64,000 nucleotides of DNA from Magicicada septendecula (taxonomy: Eukaryota; Arthropoda; Insecta; Hemiptera; Cicadidae): assembly GCA_034769895.1 (NCBI GenBank), contig CM068372.1:238166343-238230342 (forward strand). Reading direction: 5' to 3'. Positions 38,201 to 50,608 of the stretch are shown here, piece after piece; position 1 is the stretch's first letter, and each line of letters opens with the position of its first letter. A program made the position numbers and the translations under genes. The notes beneath the pieces are model-generated. The model was given only the letters and a program-made list of their open reading frames with translations, had not been told where the DNA came from and did no database searches.

Positions 38201-38840
38201 TTCATGTAGGAGTCTCCGGGAAAGACGTTTGGTAAAAGATTTTAAGCATAAGAACTCACTGGGAAAGTTGTAACACACTTCTAAGCTACCGACACTGAAT
38301 TACAGAAACTTCCACAAGGTTATGTTGAATGTTCTGCAGTGTCATTTTGAGCAAACGTGTCAATTTTTTATCCATCTTGTTTTTGACTGACAAGAGCATG
38401 TGCAAAGCAGGTTTGGCATTTTGAACACCTTAGAGGCAACGGTATTTTGAAATATTGGTAAACTGTGTCAGGCGACGACAACTTAGCGGGACGATTTGAG
38501 ACATCTTGAAATCGATACCCACTCTCATTGTCACGTTCACAATACAATTGTCCAGATTACACTTAGCGTCCGATAACATGCCGTTTCCTCAATAACTGTT
38601 GTATGTGTGTGTGTGTGTGTGTAACCGCGTTATGAAACGTACAAGGTCTTGATTCTCTCACCTTTTGCATATTTAACGAGATATTGGGACTTATTTTTCT
38701 GTGGTGGAGTTACCGCTGTCTTGGTGCCATAAGCAAACTATAAACAGTAAAATAAGTTAAGGAATACTGTTACACAGTGCCGTGACTAGGGGTTCCTGCC
38801 AACGTTTCAATAAATTGTCATGCTTTTGTGTTCTTGAACA
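35206..38840. other. No recognisable gene
   Basis: Open frames of up to 144 codons (35808-36242 and 36714-37127, both minus) have no motif, no compositional bias and no flanking signal that marks them as genes. A GTATGTA-type simple repeat lies near 35813-35850. Otherwise unassigned. Confidence 0.45.
38605..38622. repeat. (TG)n microsatellite
   Basis: Short run of about nine TG units. Confidence 0.8.
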
Positions 38841-38849
38841 AGCAAAGTC

Positions 38850-38980
38850 AGTTCTCAGTTTTAACTCTAACGTTTGACATTTCCTTTCTGTTCCTATGTG
38901 GGTATGTCTCGCGTAACTTTTGAATGCATCAACGATTTTTGTAAACTTGGCACGCGTGTTCGTACCTATATCCTAAAAAA
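38850..38980. repeat. Dispersed repeat, copy 1
   Basis: Shares an ordered set of blocks with 40267-40400: GTTCTCAGTTTT, AACTTTTGA, GCATCAAC, then CTTGGCACGCGTGTTCG versus TTGGGACGCGTGTGCAC, then ACC-TAT. Divergence is considerable. It lies directly before the ~132-bp tandem array, so both may belong to one larger repeat family. Confidence 0.5.
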
Positions 38981-38999
38981 CTCTGTTGTTTTTTTTAGA

Positions 39000-39540
39000 T
39001 TGATCTCCCCAGGGCGAAGAGGCAAAAAATCTGAGGGTTCAAAATATTGAAAAATCACAAAAATCCATGTTGGGCTATCAAATTCAAGAGAAGTTTAACC
39101 ACAATCTGAATATAGTATTTAGGTTTGGAAATTTCAAAATTTTGGGTTCCAGGACCAAAAGGTGTACCAAAATTTAAAGAAAACAGCACACAATTCATAT
39201 GAGATTTCAAATTAGGGCCTATAGATAATTTTAACCACAATCTAAATACATAGTGTTAAGGTTTCGTAATTTAAAAATTTTGTATACCAGAACCCAAAAA
39301 GAGCACACACATTTTGAAAAAAATCGGAATAATCCTTATCGGCCATCAAATTAAACAGAATTTTATCCAAAATCTGAATATAATATTCAATTTGCAAATT
39401 TCAAAATTTTAGGACAGCAAGGCCCAAAATATTTTTAACAATTTTGAAGAAAATTGTAAAAATACATAGATGACACCACACTAAAGGGAATTTTAATCAA
39501 ATTCCGAATGTAGTGTTTACAATGAATTTTTTAAATTTAG
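39000..39540. repeat. Degenerate ~132-bp tandem repeat array
   Basis: Units begin at about 39091, 39227, 39359 and 39489 (spacings 136, 132 and 130 bp), each with AA(T/G)TTTAACC-like start, CAATCTGAATATA, AATTTCAAAATTTT and AGGACCAAAA-like blocks. A partial unit precedes the first one. About 3.5 to 4 copies are present, well diverged. There is no open reading frame through the array, so it is an old minisatellite. Confidence 0.7.
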
Positions 39541-40728
39541 AAATACACATGTTTATTAGTTGTGTGTGTCTCGGGGAGGGGGTCGAACAATATTACGTAT
39601 AGACATATAGGCATTAAAGTTATAAATTTTGTTAAAAGTCCAATACTGTCTTCATGATTTTTATTGTATTCATAATAATAATAAGAAAATAATAATAGTT
39701 GTTTTACAACAATCATGATAACGACGTATGGGCACCTCCCCGTCGATAAGAATCATACGTACATAGAACTCTACTCACAGCTTTAAAAATGTAAAATTTA
39801 TTAATATGATCTTATGATCCTATCTAATAAATGTATTTCCTTCAAAATAGTGAGCGAGTTTTGTAGCTCACGGGTTAGGTAGTATAATATCGCAATATTT
39901 TCTATACCATTATGAATAGGCCTATATCGGAATCTACTGACCCAGCCAATGGCCGGGTGAGGGAAGAAGCTCCACTCTAACAACGTGGTAATGAAACATT
40001 TTACATTTTACACTGAGGTCAGTACCCTTTAATCGGCTTGTAGTCGAAACGGTATACTGAAAAAGAAAACTATTGCGGACATTTGAGAGGGTTATTAAGC
40101 TGTATTCCGCGGGTATGTATAAGATTCCGTGTGTATTAGCAAAGTACAGCATAATGTCCTTTATTTCTAACACAGTGAACTTTTCCCACAATGGATTAAT
40201 TATCTTCTTCAACTCACCGATTCAATTCAACATTGCACAGACATAAATGTCATGTAGTTAATACAATGAGTTCTCAGTTTTGCGAGTTTCTCTTCTGTCA
40301 TCTGTCTGTTTTGCGATAAGTATCATGATAACTTTTGAGAGCATCAACAGATCTTATCTTCGTAAATTTGGGACGCGTGTGCACACTTTTACCCTATTGT
40401 TAAAAAAAATTAATATCTCGTTAGTTGTGAGGTCTTGGGCATTTACCGCCCTAGCCACTCTATAGTTAAGCTCTCGTTGTTAGCATTGATGTAGGTAGAG
40501 GATTTGTTTTATTTAAAGTGCCAGCGGACGGCACTGCAGTGTGGTGAAACATCTGTGCATCCATAGGTAACGTGTCTGCTTGTGGAAAACAGCGTGCCTA
40601 TAGTACGGATAATTCACATAAAACATAGTAATATACATCTTTTGTAAAGAAACAAAATCATGTACGCATTATAGTTTTTAATTACGTGGTATGTTAATAT
40701 TAACATATAATTTGGCATTAAAGACTCC

Positions 40729-40792
<64 letters not shown>

Positions 40793-41424
40793 AGAGGGTG
40801 GGGGGGTAATATAGATTTTCGTATTTAACAGTCAGGTTTACGCTAATGTGAATAATAATTCCAGTGACACAGGGTCGAATGCGATACTTGTCTTAAGTAA
40901 TTTCTAAACCATCAGAATAGTCAGACGGATTCTGATAGTATAAACGTGGTGTAACTGAGAAATCATTATAGTGCCCTTGCTTCCAATATTATCCAACGTT
41001 TTTACCGTCATCTAATAATACATTTCTCTTCCTTCATACTGGGCCTTTCTCTACTAAAACGTTTTGTTTTGTTAACAGTAGCTCTGCTCTTCACCGCACT
41101 CTTTATGTCGAAGTAAAAAGCGAATTGCAACACCGAGACGGTCGACATTTAGAGCACTCTGGTAGCTAGTCATGTAACTACTATACTGTTACTGATTTTA
41201 CGTGTGTGATGATTTTAAAGTTTAAATTTTATACATGACTGGGTTACGTGTGTGATGAAATTCGATGAATGGTTCCAAAACAATAAATACGGACAATATA
41301 AAATTAAAATTCTGATGGCTGTTTATTGCTTTTCACGTAACACGGCATGCATAATCAGTAGTCAGTTATATTAAACGTGATGTAATTTGCCTCGTTTTTG
41401 TCTTGATGAGGACGAAATTAACAA
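39541..41424. other. No recognisable gene; contains dispersed repeat copy 2
   Basis: Contains the second copy of the dispersed repeat (about 40267-40400) and an (AG)n microsatellite (40731-40788). No protein motif was recognised on either strand. Confidence 0.5.
40731..40788. repeat. (AG)29 microsatellite
   Basis: Uninterrupted AG run followed by G-rich sequence. Confidence 0.95.
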
Positions 41425-41668
41425 CTGCATAAAATAAAATATTTATGTTTTTTTCTTAGCAGCACTACGGACACCCACGTGATTCATCTCAGTTTCTTCC
41501 ACTCTCTTTAGTAACTATAGGCTAAAGTAATGTTAGACTATTCTCCCTGCATAAAATAAAATATTTATGTTTTTTTCTTAGCAGCACTACGGACACCCAC
41601 GTGATTCATCTCAGTTTCTTCCACTTTCTTTAGTAACTATAGGCTAAAGTAATGTTAGACTATTCTCC
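41425..41668. repeat. 122-bp perfect-type tandem duplication
   Basis: Bases 41425-41546 are repeated as 41547-41668 with one substitution seen (CACTCTCTTT versus CACTTTCTTT). Each unit contains a T-rich tract followed by CTTAGCAGC, which resembles a splice acceptor, but no exon was identified. The high identity implies a recent event. Confidence 0.9.
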
Positions 41669-43060
41669 ATAGTAGATAGTAATCCTTGAGAGTACCGATA
41701 ACAGTAATCCTTGAAATTTTGAAAATTATCTTATTAACAATAAAAAAATAGAAAAAAGGGAAATGGAATTTGTTCTAAAATAAATATCTGAAGGACCATT
41801 AACCAACGGCATAGAAGCGTGCAACACGTCTTTTGCTAGAAATTTTGCAATCTGTGGCAATTTTGCAATTTTGGATCTGTGTGAAAAAATTTCAGCGAGG
41901 GTTAGGAAAATTTTTAGTCTGTGCTTCATATTCTCCCAACTATTTCACAGGTTTATTTTTCTGGCGCTACAGTATTTCAACGCTGATTAAAATCTCTTTC
42001 CAGTAGATTTTAATTTAAGAAAGCGAAGTTTTCGAATAACTTGTGACTATAGTTTTTATTTTCTGACATATACGCAATATAAAACATCTACGTTACTCTT
42101 CTAAAACGAGTTAATATTTAATACATGCTGTGTTCAACTGGAGGACTGTACAAGCATTTGTGTTGAGTCTGAAGAATATACCGTATTTAGCTCGGATAGT
42201 ATGCAAATTACACATTATGTTTCAAATTTAAAACGGACGTTTGCCTTCCCTGAATCAATTTTTGAAATTGCAACGTTCTGGTACACTTAGAATTGGTAGC
42301 CGTTTTCAGGATATAACATAAAAAATAATTCGAATAAATAATAACATACAAAAAATAAATAATTATAAAACATAAAAAAATACAAATAACATAAACACTC
42401 TGTGCAGAACCTTGCAGATACAAATTTTAAACTTAAACAGCATAAATGACTGATCAGACGTAAAACCAGAATTTATAAAAGACGTACTTGTACTAGAGAC
42501 ACATACATTATTGCATTACATTAACATGTATGTATTACTACACTTCCATATATTGACGAAGATACTAACTTTGGAACTGATTTTAATATAAGAACAAATA
42601 AAAATGCCATGCTATCTGGCTAAAAGCACAGAAAATAATAACACCGAACTACGATTATAAAATTCCTTTAACCAACCAACAAGAATTTCCTTTAAAAAAT
42701 TTACTGGTTATTTGTCAAAATACACACAACGTTTGATACCACAACAAACTAACTTCAACCACACCGAGACAACGTATCAAGCTACCATAGGACTTCACAG
42801 AACCGCGCCTCAAGGGGGCTCTTAGAGAGTGGGGAGACTCAGAACAAAACAACTGTCAAGTGTCATAAATTAAAAACCAGAAGACACATGCGCTACTACA
42901 CTTGATCTGTTAAACTCCGGATAGTAAAAAATAAATAAATGAATAAATAAACGGGAAACTTCCATCAGTGAGAATTGTGCCGGTGTTTGCATAACCCGGC
43001 AATCGAAGGTATAAAAAAATTGTAAACTCGAATATTAACGTCGGTGTGCCGCGATATCGG
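41669..43060. other. No recognisable gene
   Basis: AT-rich. The 42770-42960 portion is richer in C and may be an old LTR fragment, which I could not establish. Confidence 0.45.
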
Positions 43061-43061
43061 C

Positions 43062-45450
43062 ATGGCACTGTTGAGACGGCGCGCGCCATCTAGTGGCGAG
43101 TTTTGCTGTTTGTTGCATTGTAACTGCTTAAGGCAGTTCCACTCCAGCTCGCATAGAATCTACAAGCTCCCGACCAACGGAAAGACAAGAATTGCGTAGT
43201 TTCTTTTCAACCTGATGGCAGGCTAAAGTTTCGAGACTTCCCGGTGAGTGATTTATTGTATGCTAGAAAATGACTGAAGAATAAGAAAATAATTAAACTT
43301 AAATATATCCAGCCGAATGCGGAAGGCGAATGTACATGGTGCGATCGGACGAGTGTGTGTGTTGTAAGAAATTTATTTGATGTTCAGTATATACAGCCAG
43401 TATTTCTTTTAATTATTATACAACAGTCACAGTAATCATTTGTTAAATTATTATATAAAATTATAGCTAAAGCCAGTACGTATAGACAGAGTTGAATCGT
43501 GTGCGTTATGTATGTACACGCACTAGACTGCAAGAGTGTTTTTTTTTAAATTAATTATGGCAGTTAAAATAAATTGTGAGACCACCCTTAGATGAAACAC
43601 TATTTATATTTTATTCGTGTGTAACTGTAAGTGCCTTTAATGTGGTCATTTTCTGACAAATTACGATAATTGTGCTGCCACGTGGTGAGACCGACCTGTT
43701 TGATTATGTCGGCACTGGTTAGAGCTAGTGCAAGTGACTCTGTACTATATACCTTTTAATATTATTTTTTTTTTTGTTTAGTGAGTTCGTTATCACCTTG
43801 TAGACTTAATTACTCCTCAGGCCATTTTCAAAAAAACAGAAACAGAAACATTATGCATTTATCTTGAGTTGGTTGGAAGGCCCGTTCTGAGGTTATTACC
43901 TTGAACTAGAGTGCATATTTTAGCGAACAGAATTTCTAATCTTTTGTGAATTCTCAGGGTTCCCGCTCCCAGTCGGAGACTTTGGTCTCTGCTGGTGTAC
44001 CGACAACTTCACCAGCCAGGAACCATCCGTCACTCGCCTGTTCTGAGGAGGGAGCTTGCGGACCTACTGCAAGATGCAACGACCCATGCTATTAAGGTGA
44101 TATAAACTCTTATTATTTTTCGTTGGCCTGGCCTGCTGCTCATCTGTGTTACAAATCCTTTTTCCCTTTTTAAACCATGTGCTTACGCTGCTAGACAGTC
44201 CGATCAGGGGTGTGTCAACTGGACATTCATTATGAACATTATTTGACTTTTATAACATTACTCCATAACTCTAAAGTACTATGATTGTAATTGTGTGCTG
44301 CACTGGGGGAGCGTGCCAGAGTTTTTTTTACTCTTATATATATTTTTTTTATATATACAAGGGCCTTAGAGTCATTATACTTACTATATAAATTTAAGTC
44401 ATAGGTTATTGGTTCTGTTCCGGCTGGTTCAGGACGGGGTTCATATATTATTCTTATTTTGGTTTAACATTGAAGGGGCCGGGGGTTTCGTTTTTCAGGG
44501 CAGTTTTCGGGTGTAAAATTTTACATAGTTTTTTTTTTACTCAAGTTAGGCACACGTTGATACAGTTTTATGCAGGTCTGATACCTGTCTTATATAGTCT
44601 GGCACATGCTGGCACACTCCCACAGCTCTTAGAATACAACATGCTCTTATTGTAAAATTATTTATACACAGATGTCTGACTTTTAAGAAAAAAAATTTTT
44701 TTTGTGGGCATATACTAATAATTTTGAGATTGTAATAGCATACTGATGCTACTGATTATGGTAACTTAGGTTCTGACTTGCTTGCTGGACCTGTCTGTTG
44801 AATTAAATCATTATCATTAAAGAACAAATTCCTGATACATGGATACATCTGTATTTGTAACACAAGAACTAATATTTTGGAAAATTATGCCGATTGTTAA
44901 ATTTAGGTGATAAGGCTTTTACCACTGGTATACAGTTCGAGAAGCTTAAAGATTTCCATATACTTATAATATGCAATTTAGTTAGATGTTATCAATTCAT
45001 ATGGGCGGCCCGGCCACTATCATCTTGCATTTATTAGTCATTATCATCCTTTCTTTAAAAAAAAAAATTTTTTTTTGGGTTTCATTTTAATGAAGTAAAT
45101 GGGTTGTGGTCTTAAAGGATTAATTCCAATTGTGGCTGGAAGTTAAATATTTATGATTGCTGGTTTTGGGGCTTTATAGAAATACTGCCTGTCTGCCAGG
45201 TCGAACATGAGTATTGTGATGCTATTATGAGTCTATGTGTCTTTGTGTTTCTATATGTGATGTTAATGTTAAGTGTTATTTAAGGGGGGGGGGAATTTAT
45301 ACAATTTAGGGGATGTTGCTCGATATATATATGTTGTCTATTTACACAATTTAAGGAACATGTTGACACTACTATTCATCATTTATATTGTTATTTGTAG
45401 CGGATTGTTATACTTGTACATGTAATGAATTATGGGGGCAAAAATAAAAA
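43062..45450 (+). other. Candidate spliced host transcript (coding status unknown)
   Basis: Three elements line up on the plus strand. A GC-rich patch (43050-43243) ends in a strong donor CCG|GTGAGTG (exon end 43243) and contains a 45-codon ORF starting at 43062. A 139-bp segment (43958-44096) is bounded by acceptor TTCTCAG and donor AAG|GTGATA and is open in one frame (containing RRLWSLLVYRQLHQ). A poly(A) signal AATAAA (45443-45448) is followed by a GT-rich stretch. The regional composition also differs from the surrounding AT-rich DNA. No protein family was recognised. It may be a long non-coding RNA, UTR exons of a gene extending outside, or coincidence. Confidence 0.3.
43084..43096 (-). 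promoter_or_regulatory. CTCF-like insulator site
   Basis: On the minus strand the 13-mer CCACTAGATGGCG fits the CTCF core consensus CCASYAGRKGGCR at every position. It sits in a locally GC-rich patch just upstream of a candidate first exon. One 13-bp match of a degenerate motif can occur by chance in 64 kb, so the context is the main support. Confidence 0.45.
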
Positions 45451-45527
45451 GTGTTATTGTTGATTAACAGCTGAGTTTAATTGCAAGTCCTGTCATACTG
45501 GACCCACCCAGCGCATTTTTGGCTTCT

Positions 45528-45594
45528 CTAGGCACTTGCCTAGTTTTAAATAACTAGTGGCTTCTCTTTCAAAAAAAAAAAAAAAAAAAAAAAA
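45528..45594 (+). repeat. Stem-loop followed by A24 tract
   Basis: CTAGGCA-CT-TGCCTAG (45528-45543) forms a perfect 7-bp hairpin. About 27 bp later an uninterrupted run of 24 A begins (45571-45594). This could be the 3' end of a retroposed sequence (a SINE or LINE tail). No matching body or target duplication was found. Confidence 0.4.
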
Positions 45595-45599
45595 GGATT

Positions 45600-48500
45600 T
45601 TTTTTTATAAAGTATAAAAAGGAAAGAGGGGTTTCAGAATAGTCAGTGAGCTTCTCATGGGAACCTCCATGCCAACAAGTGTGGAAATCTTAGACACAAA
45701 ACACCCATCCCTTCTTATGTTTCTAAGAACCAATCAACAACTAAAAGACAAATAGAGAGAAACACCAAAAAGTAATGGTAACGAGTTAATAAATAAGAGT
45801 TATATAACGTCTCACCTACGTTATAACATCGGGAACCAGTGCATACTTACCTTAGATCAATTGCACGGGCTGCCATACTCGTAATTAACTTTTAATTATT
45901 AATTAAACTAGCTGAAGTTATAACTTAAGGAACTTTTACATGGGGGTCTGTTGATTTATTCACTCAATATTTTTGTGTAAAGTAACGACATCTCTTTATT
46001 AAACAATTACTACAACAGTTCTACATAAATATTCCCACCTAAGGTTTTCTTAATAAACGATTACAATTTATAAAAGATTTTGTTAAAAACAGGGGGCCAA
46101 AACATATGGATTTATAAGTGCTAGCATTATCCACGGATCCGGGACCTTAAACGTGTTTGTGAGTTAAGCTCACTTATTCATATTTTATCATACTATTTGG
46201 GGGGGGGGCATTTGAAGAATGGACTTAAACTAAAATTTTGTATCAGTGAAGCTTTACATATATACATCAGCATTACTTGGTACTGCAAATAATTTTGAAT
46301 CCTAAGACATACTACATCTTATAAAGTGATTATCATTAGAGTCTTTATATATTTATTTAAACTGTCTTTAACAATTCATTTGTCAGGATTTTAATTAATC
46401 ACGGAGGACAAGTCTCCGTGTCACCTGTGATATCCAGAAGTTTACTCGAGGTCCGGGTTCTTGGTCCTTGTGGGGTTCGTCAGCGGTTGATCTTTAGTGG
46501 AGTTAACTTTCCTGTTGAAGTTCCTGAAGTGATTAGTTCATAATGAAGTAACGTAGAGGTCCTCAGAAGTCTAGGAGTTAAACATCGTTAGTAGTATAAG
46601 TGCCGTAAATGTTCTTGTTCGTCGCAGAATCACACGTCACATTATTGTTTATAAAGTTCTCACTTTAGGTAGCTCGTACCATATTATTTTAAAACAACAT
46701 AGAGATCTTACAAATTATACAAATGAGATGTCATCCCTCACACAGTAATTTATTCCTTTTGGTTTTTTACATTTAAACTTATTTGCGTGCTAATTTGCCA
46801 CTACTTTTCGCTACACATTGTTGTATCTGTCTTCTAAATAAAAACATTTTGTCGTTCTCTGAGACATGGTTCAAGCGTGTGTTTTCTACGCGAGCGCTTC
46901 ATCTCGATTGAATTACTATGTTAGGACGGGTCAGTTAATCGCGCGGAGTGTACGCGTCGCAACAAAATAGTTCCACCTTTATTCTCTATTTAAGGGGTTA
47001 AAGTTTGACCTTTTAATTATCCAAAGATATTCTTTATTACAGACTTCATTATAGTACACTACTGTGGTCTTGTTTATTTATTTATTTAATATCAATTTAC
47101 AAGGATTATTAGTTTGTTTAGGGGTCGGTATTCAAGTTAATTCTGGTTAGCGCATGTTATTAATAAGGGTTTCCCTATCTGTATACTCGCATTCCTTTTT
47201 TTTTTATTAAATCTCTTTATTAAATATTATTATGATTTATGACAGAGATAAAAATTAGTTTAAATGTGCGATTTATTAAAATTTAAAATTCTCAGCTCTT
47301 AACATTTCCTATTTTATTTTTTAATTAAAGAAATCGTCACAGTTACAGAAGGATGGATGAAGGATTTCCTGACGAGAATGCAAACGGAAGGAAGAAGAGG
47401 ATGTCTTTTAAAGTTGAGAAGTCCAACGGCACAGATGCCGATCTTCATAAAGTCTGGCATGTGTAGCCATATATTTACCCCAGAAATCCCTATTCCGCAC
47501 TAGTTATAACACAATAACACTTCACACAATTCGAAAAACACTCGATCCGCGCTAAGGAAAGTTACTCAACCCAACTGAACTGACAAGCCGGCTGCTATGG
47601 GTTTATAGGTAGCGCACGCGTTCTAGAAATTTGTCATCCTCAATTCATGCCACTTAATCCGTACCTCAAGTGATCTTGAATACACTGGAACCTACTTGAC
47701 TGGGGCAACACCTGCCACACTGGACGAGGGGAAGAGTGGAGAATGTTCTGGGCTCCTCGTTACAATATCTTGTTTACTTTTTACATCGCGAATGTATTAG
47801 AAACTTTCGTTGATACAATACCTTCCAGGTGTGTATAATGGCTTCTGTACCCTGTCTAGTGTAGAGCTATATACAAGGTAGTGCTTTTAACACGTGTGAC
47901 AACATAGTAATTGATTAACTGTGTAAACTCTAGTGTGAATAAGACACATTGTAATCCGACTTAGGCTATTAACGACGGAGGGCAGTGAGTTTTCCCTAAC
48001 ATACCTGTGCGTTGTAATCCTCTAGTCCTTGCTGCCAACATTAATGAGGATAAGGAGCAACACATTACTCGACCGTTGTTAATGCTTAATGCTCTAATTG
48101 ACGTTACCCATCTGAGCACCCGGTGGTGTCCAGCGGCGATTGCCACGTACCTTACATGGAGTGAAATGTGGTAGATTCTACTGGTAGGCTAATGATTTCA
48201 GTGTGTAACCGTACAGTTAATCACACAGATCATTGTGTTAACAATAAGACGTTTGAATCATAATTTTTGTGACTCACAAAATAATAACGAAAAGCAAATA
48301 CTCCGTGTTTTTCTTCTTCATATTCTTGTATTATAGATAACGAGTAAACCTTCATTGCTCTGTTCTGCCTCTCTGCATACATAGGCGCGGCCACAGTTGC
48401 AAACATATTATACCAGTAACGTTCGACCTGTAGTACTTCACATTAGCGGTGAAAGAAAACATTTATCAACACAACTATGAATCTGCTCATTTCCATCGGT

Positions 48501-49250
48501 TTGTTCGTCTCGTCAAAACAGCTTGTGGAATTAAACACTGGGTGTTACTCCCTCGTTGATGTAAACAATCATAGCAACTGTTATGGATCTTTTTTTGCAA
48601 TTATAGCAAATTATGTTTTTATCTCGCATCAGTGTAGTTACGTTGTGGATATGCTTCTGCACATCATTAAACAGCGGCTACACCGATAGCATAATGACAC
48701 CAACACGAGGCGACGGTTCGGCTCCATTGAAGATAATAAGCTGCAGTTAACGAATACTAATTGTGTCAACACCACGCCAACGTAGACTGAAAACGATAGT
48801 CTTTTCTTACTATCGTGCAGTCTGATTGTGCGTACAGACAGTGTCGGGAAGTGCCGCACTTTTAAGAACACATTAATATTATTACATCTAAGGCTTCCGA
48901 CTGTCATCCTTTTGACCGAAGCGACATTAGTACATCCACGTATCAACGTTTACATAAAGTTTGAGTAGGCCTACGTGGCTAATTATTATGTGAATGTTAA
49001 ACGACATCATCTAAAAACATACGTACATTATGACTCGTTGAGTGGTGATGCTACACAAATTTACTAAATAACAAAGTACAGAAAGGATAAAAACATAAGA
49101 ATGTAAATTAACTACTAGTAATTTCAATGTTTATTATACCAAGATGTGAGACTAAGATTAAGATGTTTGCGTTACTATAAATATGATGTAACGTAATTAT
49201 TTGTATTTATTTTTTTTTACTATTTCTTTTATGAATTTGCTAACTGCTAT
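45600..49250. other. No recognisable gene; LTR-like segment
   Basis: Mostly AT-rich. The 47460-47765 part starts near TGTAGCC and ends near CGTTACA, and has the base composition of the solo LTR at 18.3 kb, but it lacks a matching target duplication. A 37-codon frame at 47353-47466 (start MDEGFPDENANGRKKR) is preceded by a T-rich tract but has no family match. Confidence 0.4.
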
Positions 49251-49260
49251 AATTTTTATT

Positions 49261-49310
49261 GTTCGACTAAGCTTTTCGTCATCGCTGACATCATCAGGTC
49301 TTAAACGACC
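49261..49310 (-). ncRNA. Hammerhead-ribozyme-like motif
   Basis: Read on the minus strand: GAC (stem I), CTGATGA core, one extra T, GTCA-GCGA-TGAC (stem II closed by a GNRA tetraloop), GAA, self-complementary AAGCTT as minimal stem III, then A (cleavage base), and GTC (stem I partner). Stem I can extend by GTTT with GAAC beyond an AA bulge. All conserved core bases are present. The same extra U after CUGAUGA occurs in the motif at 35103-35143, though the stem sequences differ entirely, which argues against chance. No Penelope coding sequence was recognised nearby. Confidence 0.55.
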
Positions 49311-49850
49311 TATTTGTATTTACCTGTTAATTTCGTGTAATTGCGTTTAACCTAGAACTAATTTTTTTTTAATTTTTTTTTTAACTTAAACATTGCTCGT
49401 TGTTCACCCCAAAGATAAAAAAATGTCTAATTGAGCGGCTTCAGCATACCACAATTAAATTCTAGTCGGTAAACCAGTTGAAATTTAAACACCGCTAATC
49501 ACGTTTATGTTTATAAACTGATAAAAAACTCTGCCCTTAAACTATATAAAGAAAGGAACGCGGTAATGTATTAACTCGGGGAGAAACAGTATCGTAGCGT
49601 AAGGAGGGTTCTACAGTGGGCCCAGTTAAGTGTCGGAACGCATACTGCTGACGTATCCAAGACGTATTGAGTACACGCTTATATACGCGCTGCGCTCTGA
49701 CACTCACACAAGTACACAGACTTTTGCGAACTAAATTTTCTGCAATTACATCGATTCTCATGCAGTGCAAATCTCCTACAATTTAAGGCGCCAAACTGTG
49801 GCATAAGAGTTTAGAATTTTATTCCAAAGGCATCATACAACGTATATATA

Positions 49851-50215
49851 GGTAAGTCAATAAGTATCCGCAATTTTGTTATAATCGTCTTTAGGTTGCC
49901 AGTGCGTCTTAGTGTACTTGCACGCCGACAGATGGTGCCATTATCTCCGCTTGTGGACTGTAAGACCGTCCGTCGCGTAGTCGGCTGTGGATTGTTGCAT
50001 GAGAAACACGGCTGCCCCTCTCACCGTTTGCACCAACGAAGAACAGCGTGCAGTGATTCGGTTTTGTGGTCTGAAGGTGTATCAGGAGCCGAAATCCATA
50101 TAAAACTTTCAAAACACTGTGGGACTAATGTTTTACTACAGCGAAGTGTATATGAATGGATCGAAAAATTCAAAAACGGTCGTACAAGCGTCAAGGACAA
50201 GGAAGATCAGGACGC
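49851..50215 (+). pseudogene. Mariner-type transposon, 5' fragment with transposase N-terminus
   Basis: The segment starts after a TATATA target context with GGTAAGTCAATAAGTATCCG, which is like a mariner terminal repeat. The protein start is at 49999 (MRNTAAPLTVCTNEEQRAVI). A 1-bp shift near 50060 moves the frame to WSEGVSGAEIHIKLSKH, followed by SVYEWIEKFKNGRTSVKDKE. That is the N-terminal HTH DNA-binding domain of mariner-family transposases, with the usual YEWIEKFKNGR helix. The match stops abruptly at about 50215. The second HTH and the whole DD34D catalytic domain are missing, as is the 3' terminal repeat, so this is an inactive truncated copy. Confidence 0.75.
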
Positions 50216-50604
50216 ACTACCGATTCCATTATTGAATAACTTAATTAGAAGTAAATACTTACACCCGGAAGTTCAAAGTAGAGTGTACAAAGCCGTGGTA
50301 CGACTATTTAATCTATGCATCGGAAAGAAGGGCAGACAGAAAGAAGGACAAGCAAATTCTGTACAAAAAAAACATAAAGATGGTGGGAAGACCAAATGGC
50401 ACAGGATAGATGTAAAGGTAAAAGAAAACAATGTAGACTTAATCAATAAACGGATGGGTCAAAGGAAAAAGTCGAGTGTGTAACGATTACATTTTGATGG
50501 AGATTGTGTGAAGAGTTGTTTGATAGACATAACTAGAGGCCTATACACTTTTGCACGTTCTACTTTGGCGCTCGTATGTACTAGCGTGACGCCCTACTAA
50601 GAAT
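50216..50604. other. Unassigned; possible LINE trace
   Basis: The open frame continuing from the mariner remnant contains LHPEVQSRVYKAVVRLF, which recalls the SRVYKAVVRP motif of LINE thumb regions. The rest is basic and unrecognised. It may be a tiny LINE fragment fused to the broken mariner. Confidence 0.3.
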
Positions 50605-50608
50605 ACAA

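Noticed and set aside
47462..47764. Solo LTR with TGTA...TACA ends
   Set aside because: Composition fits an LTR, but the flanks (CATG and ATAT) do not match, so it was kept only as LTR-like DNA.
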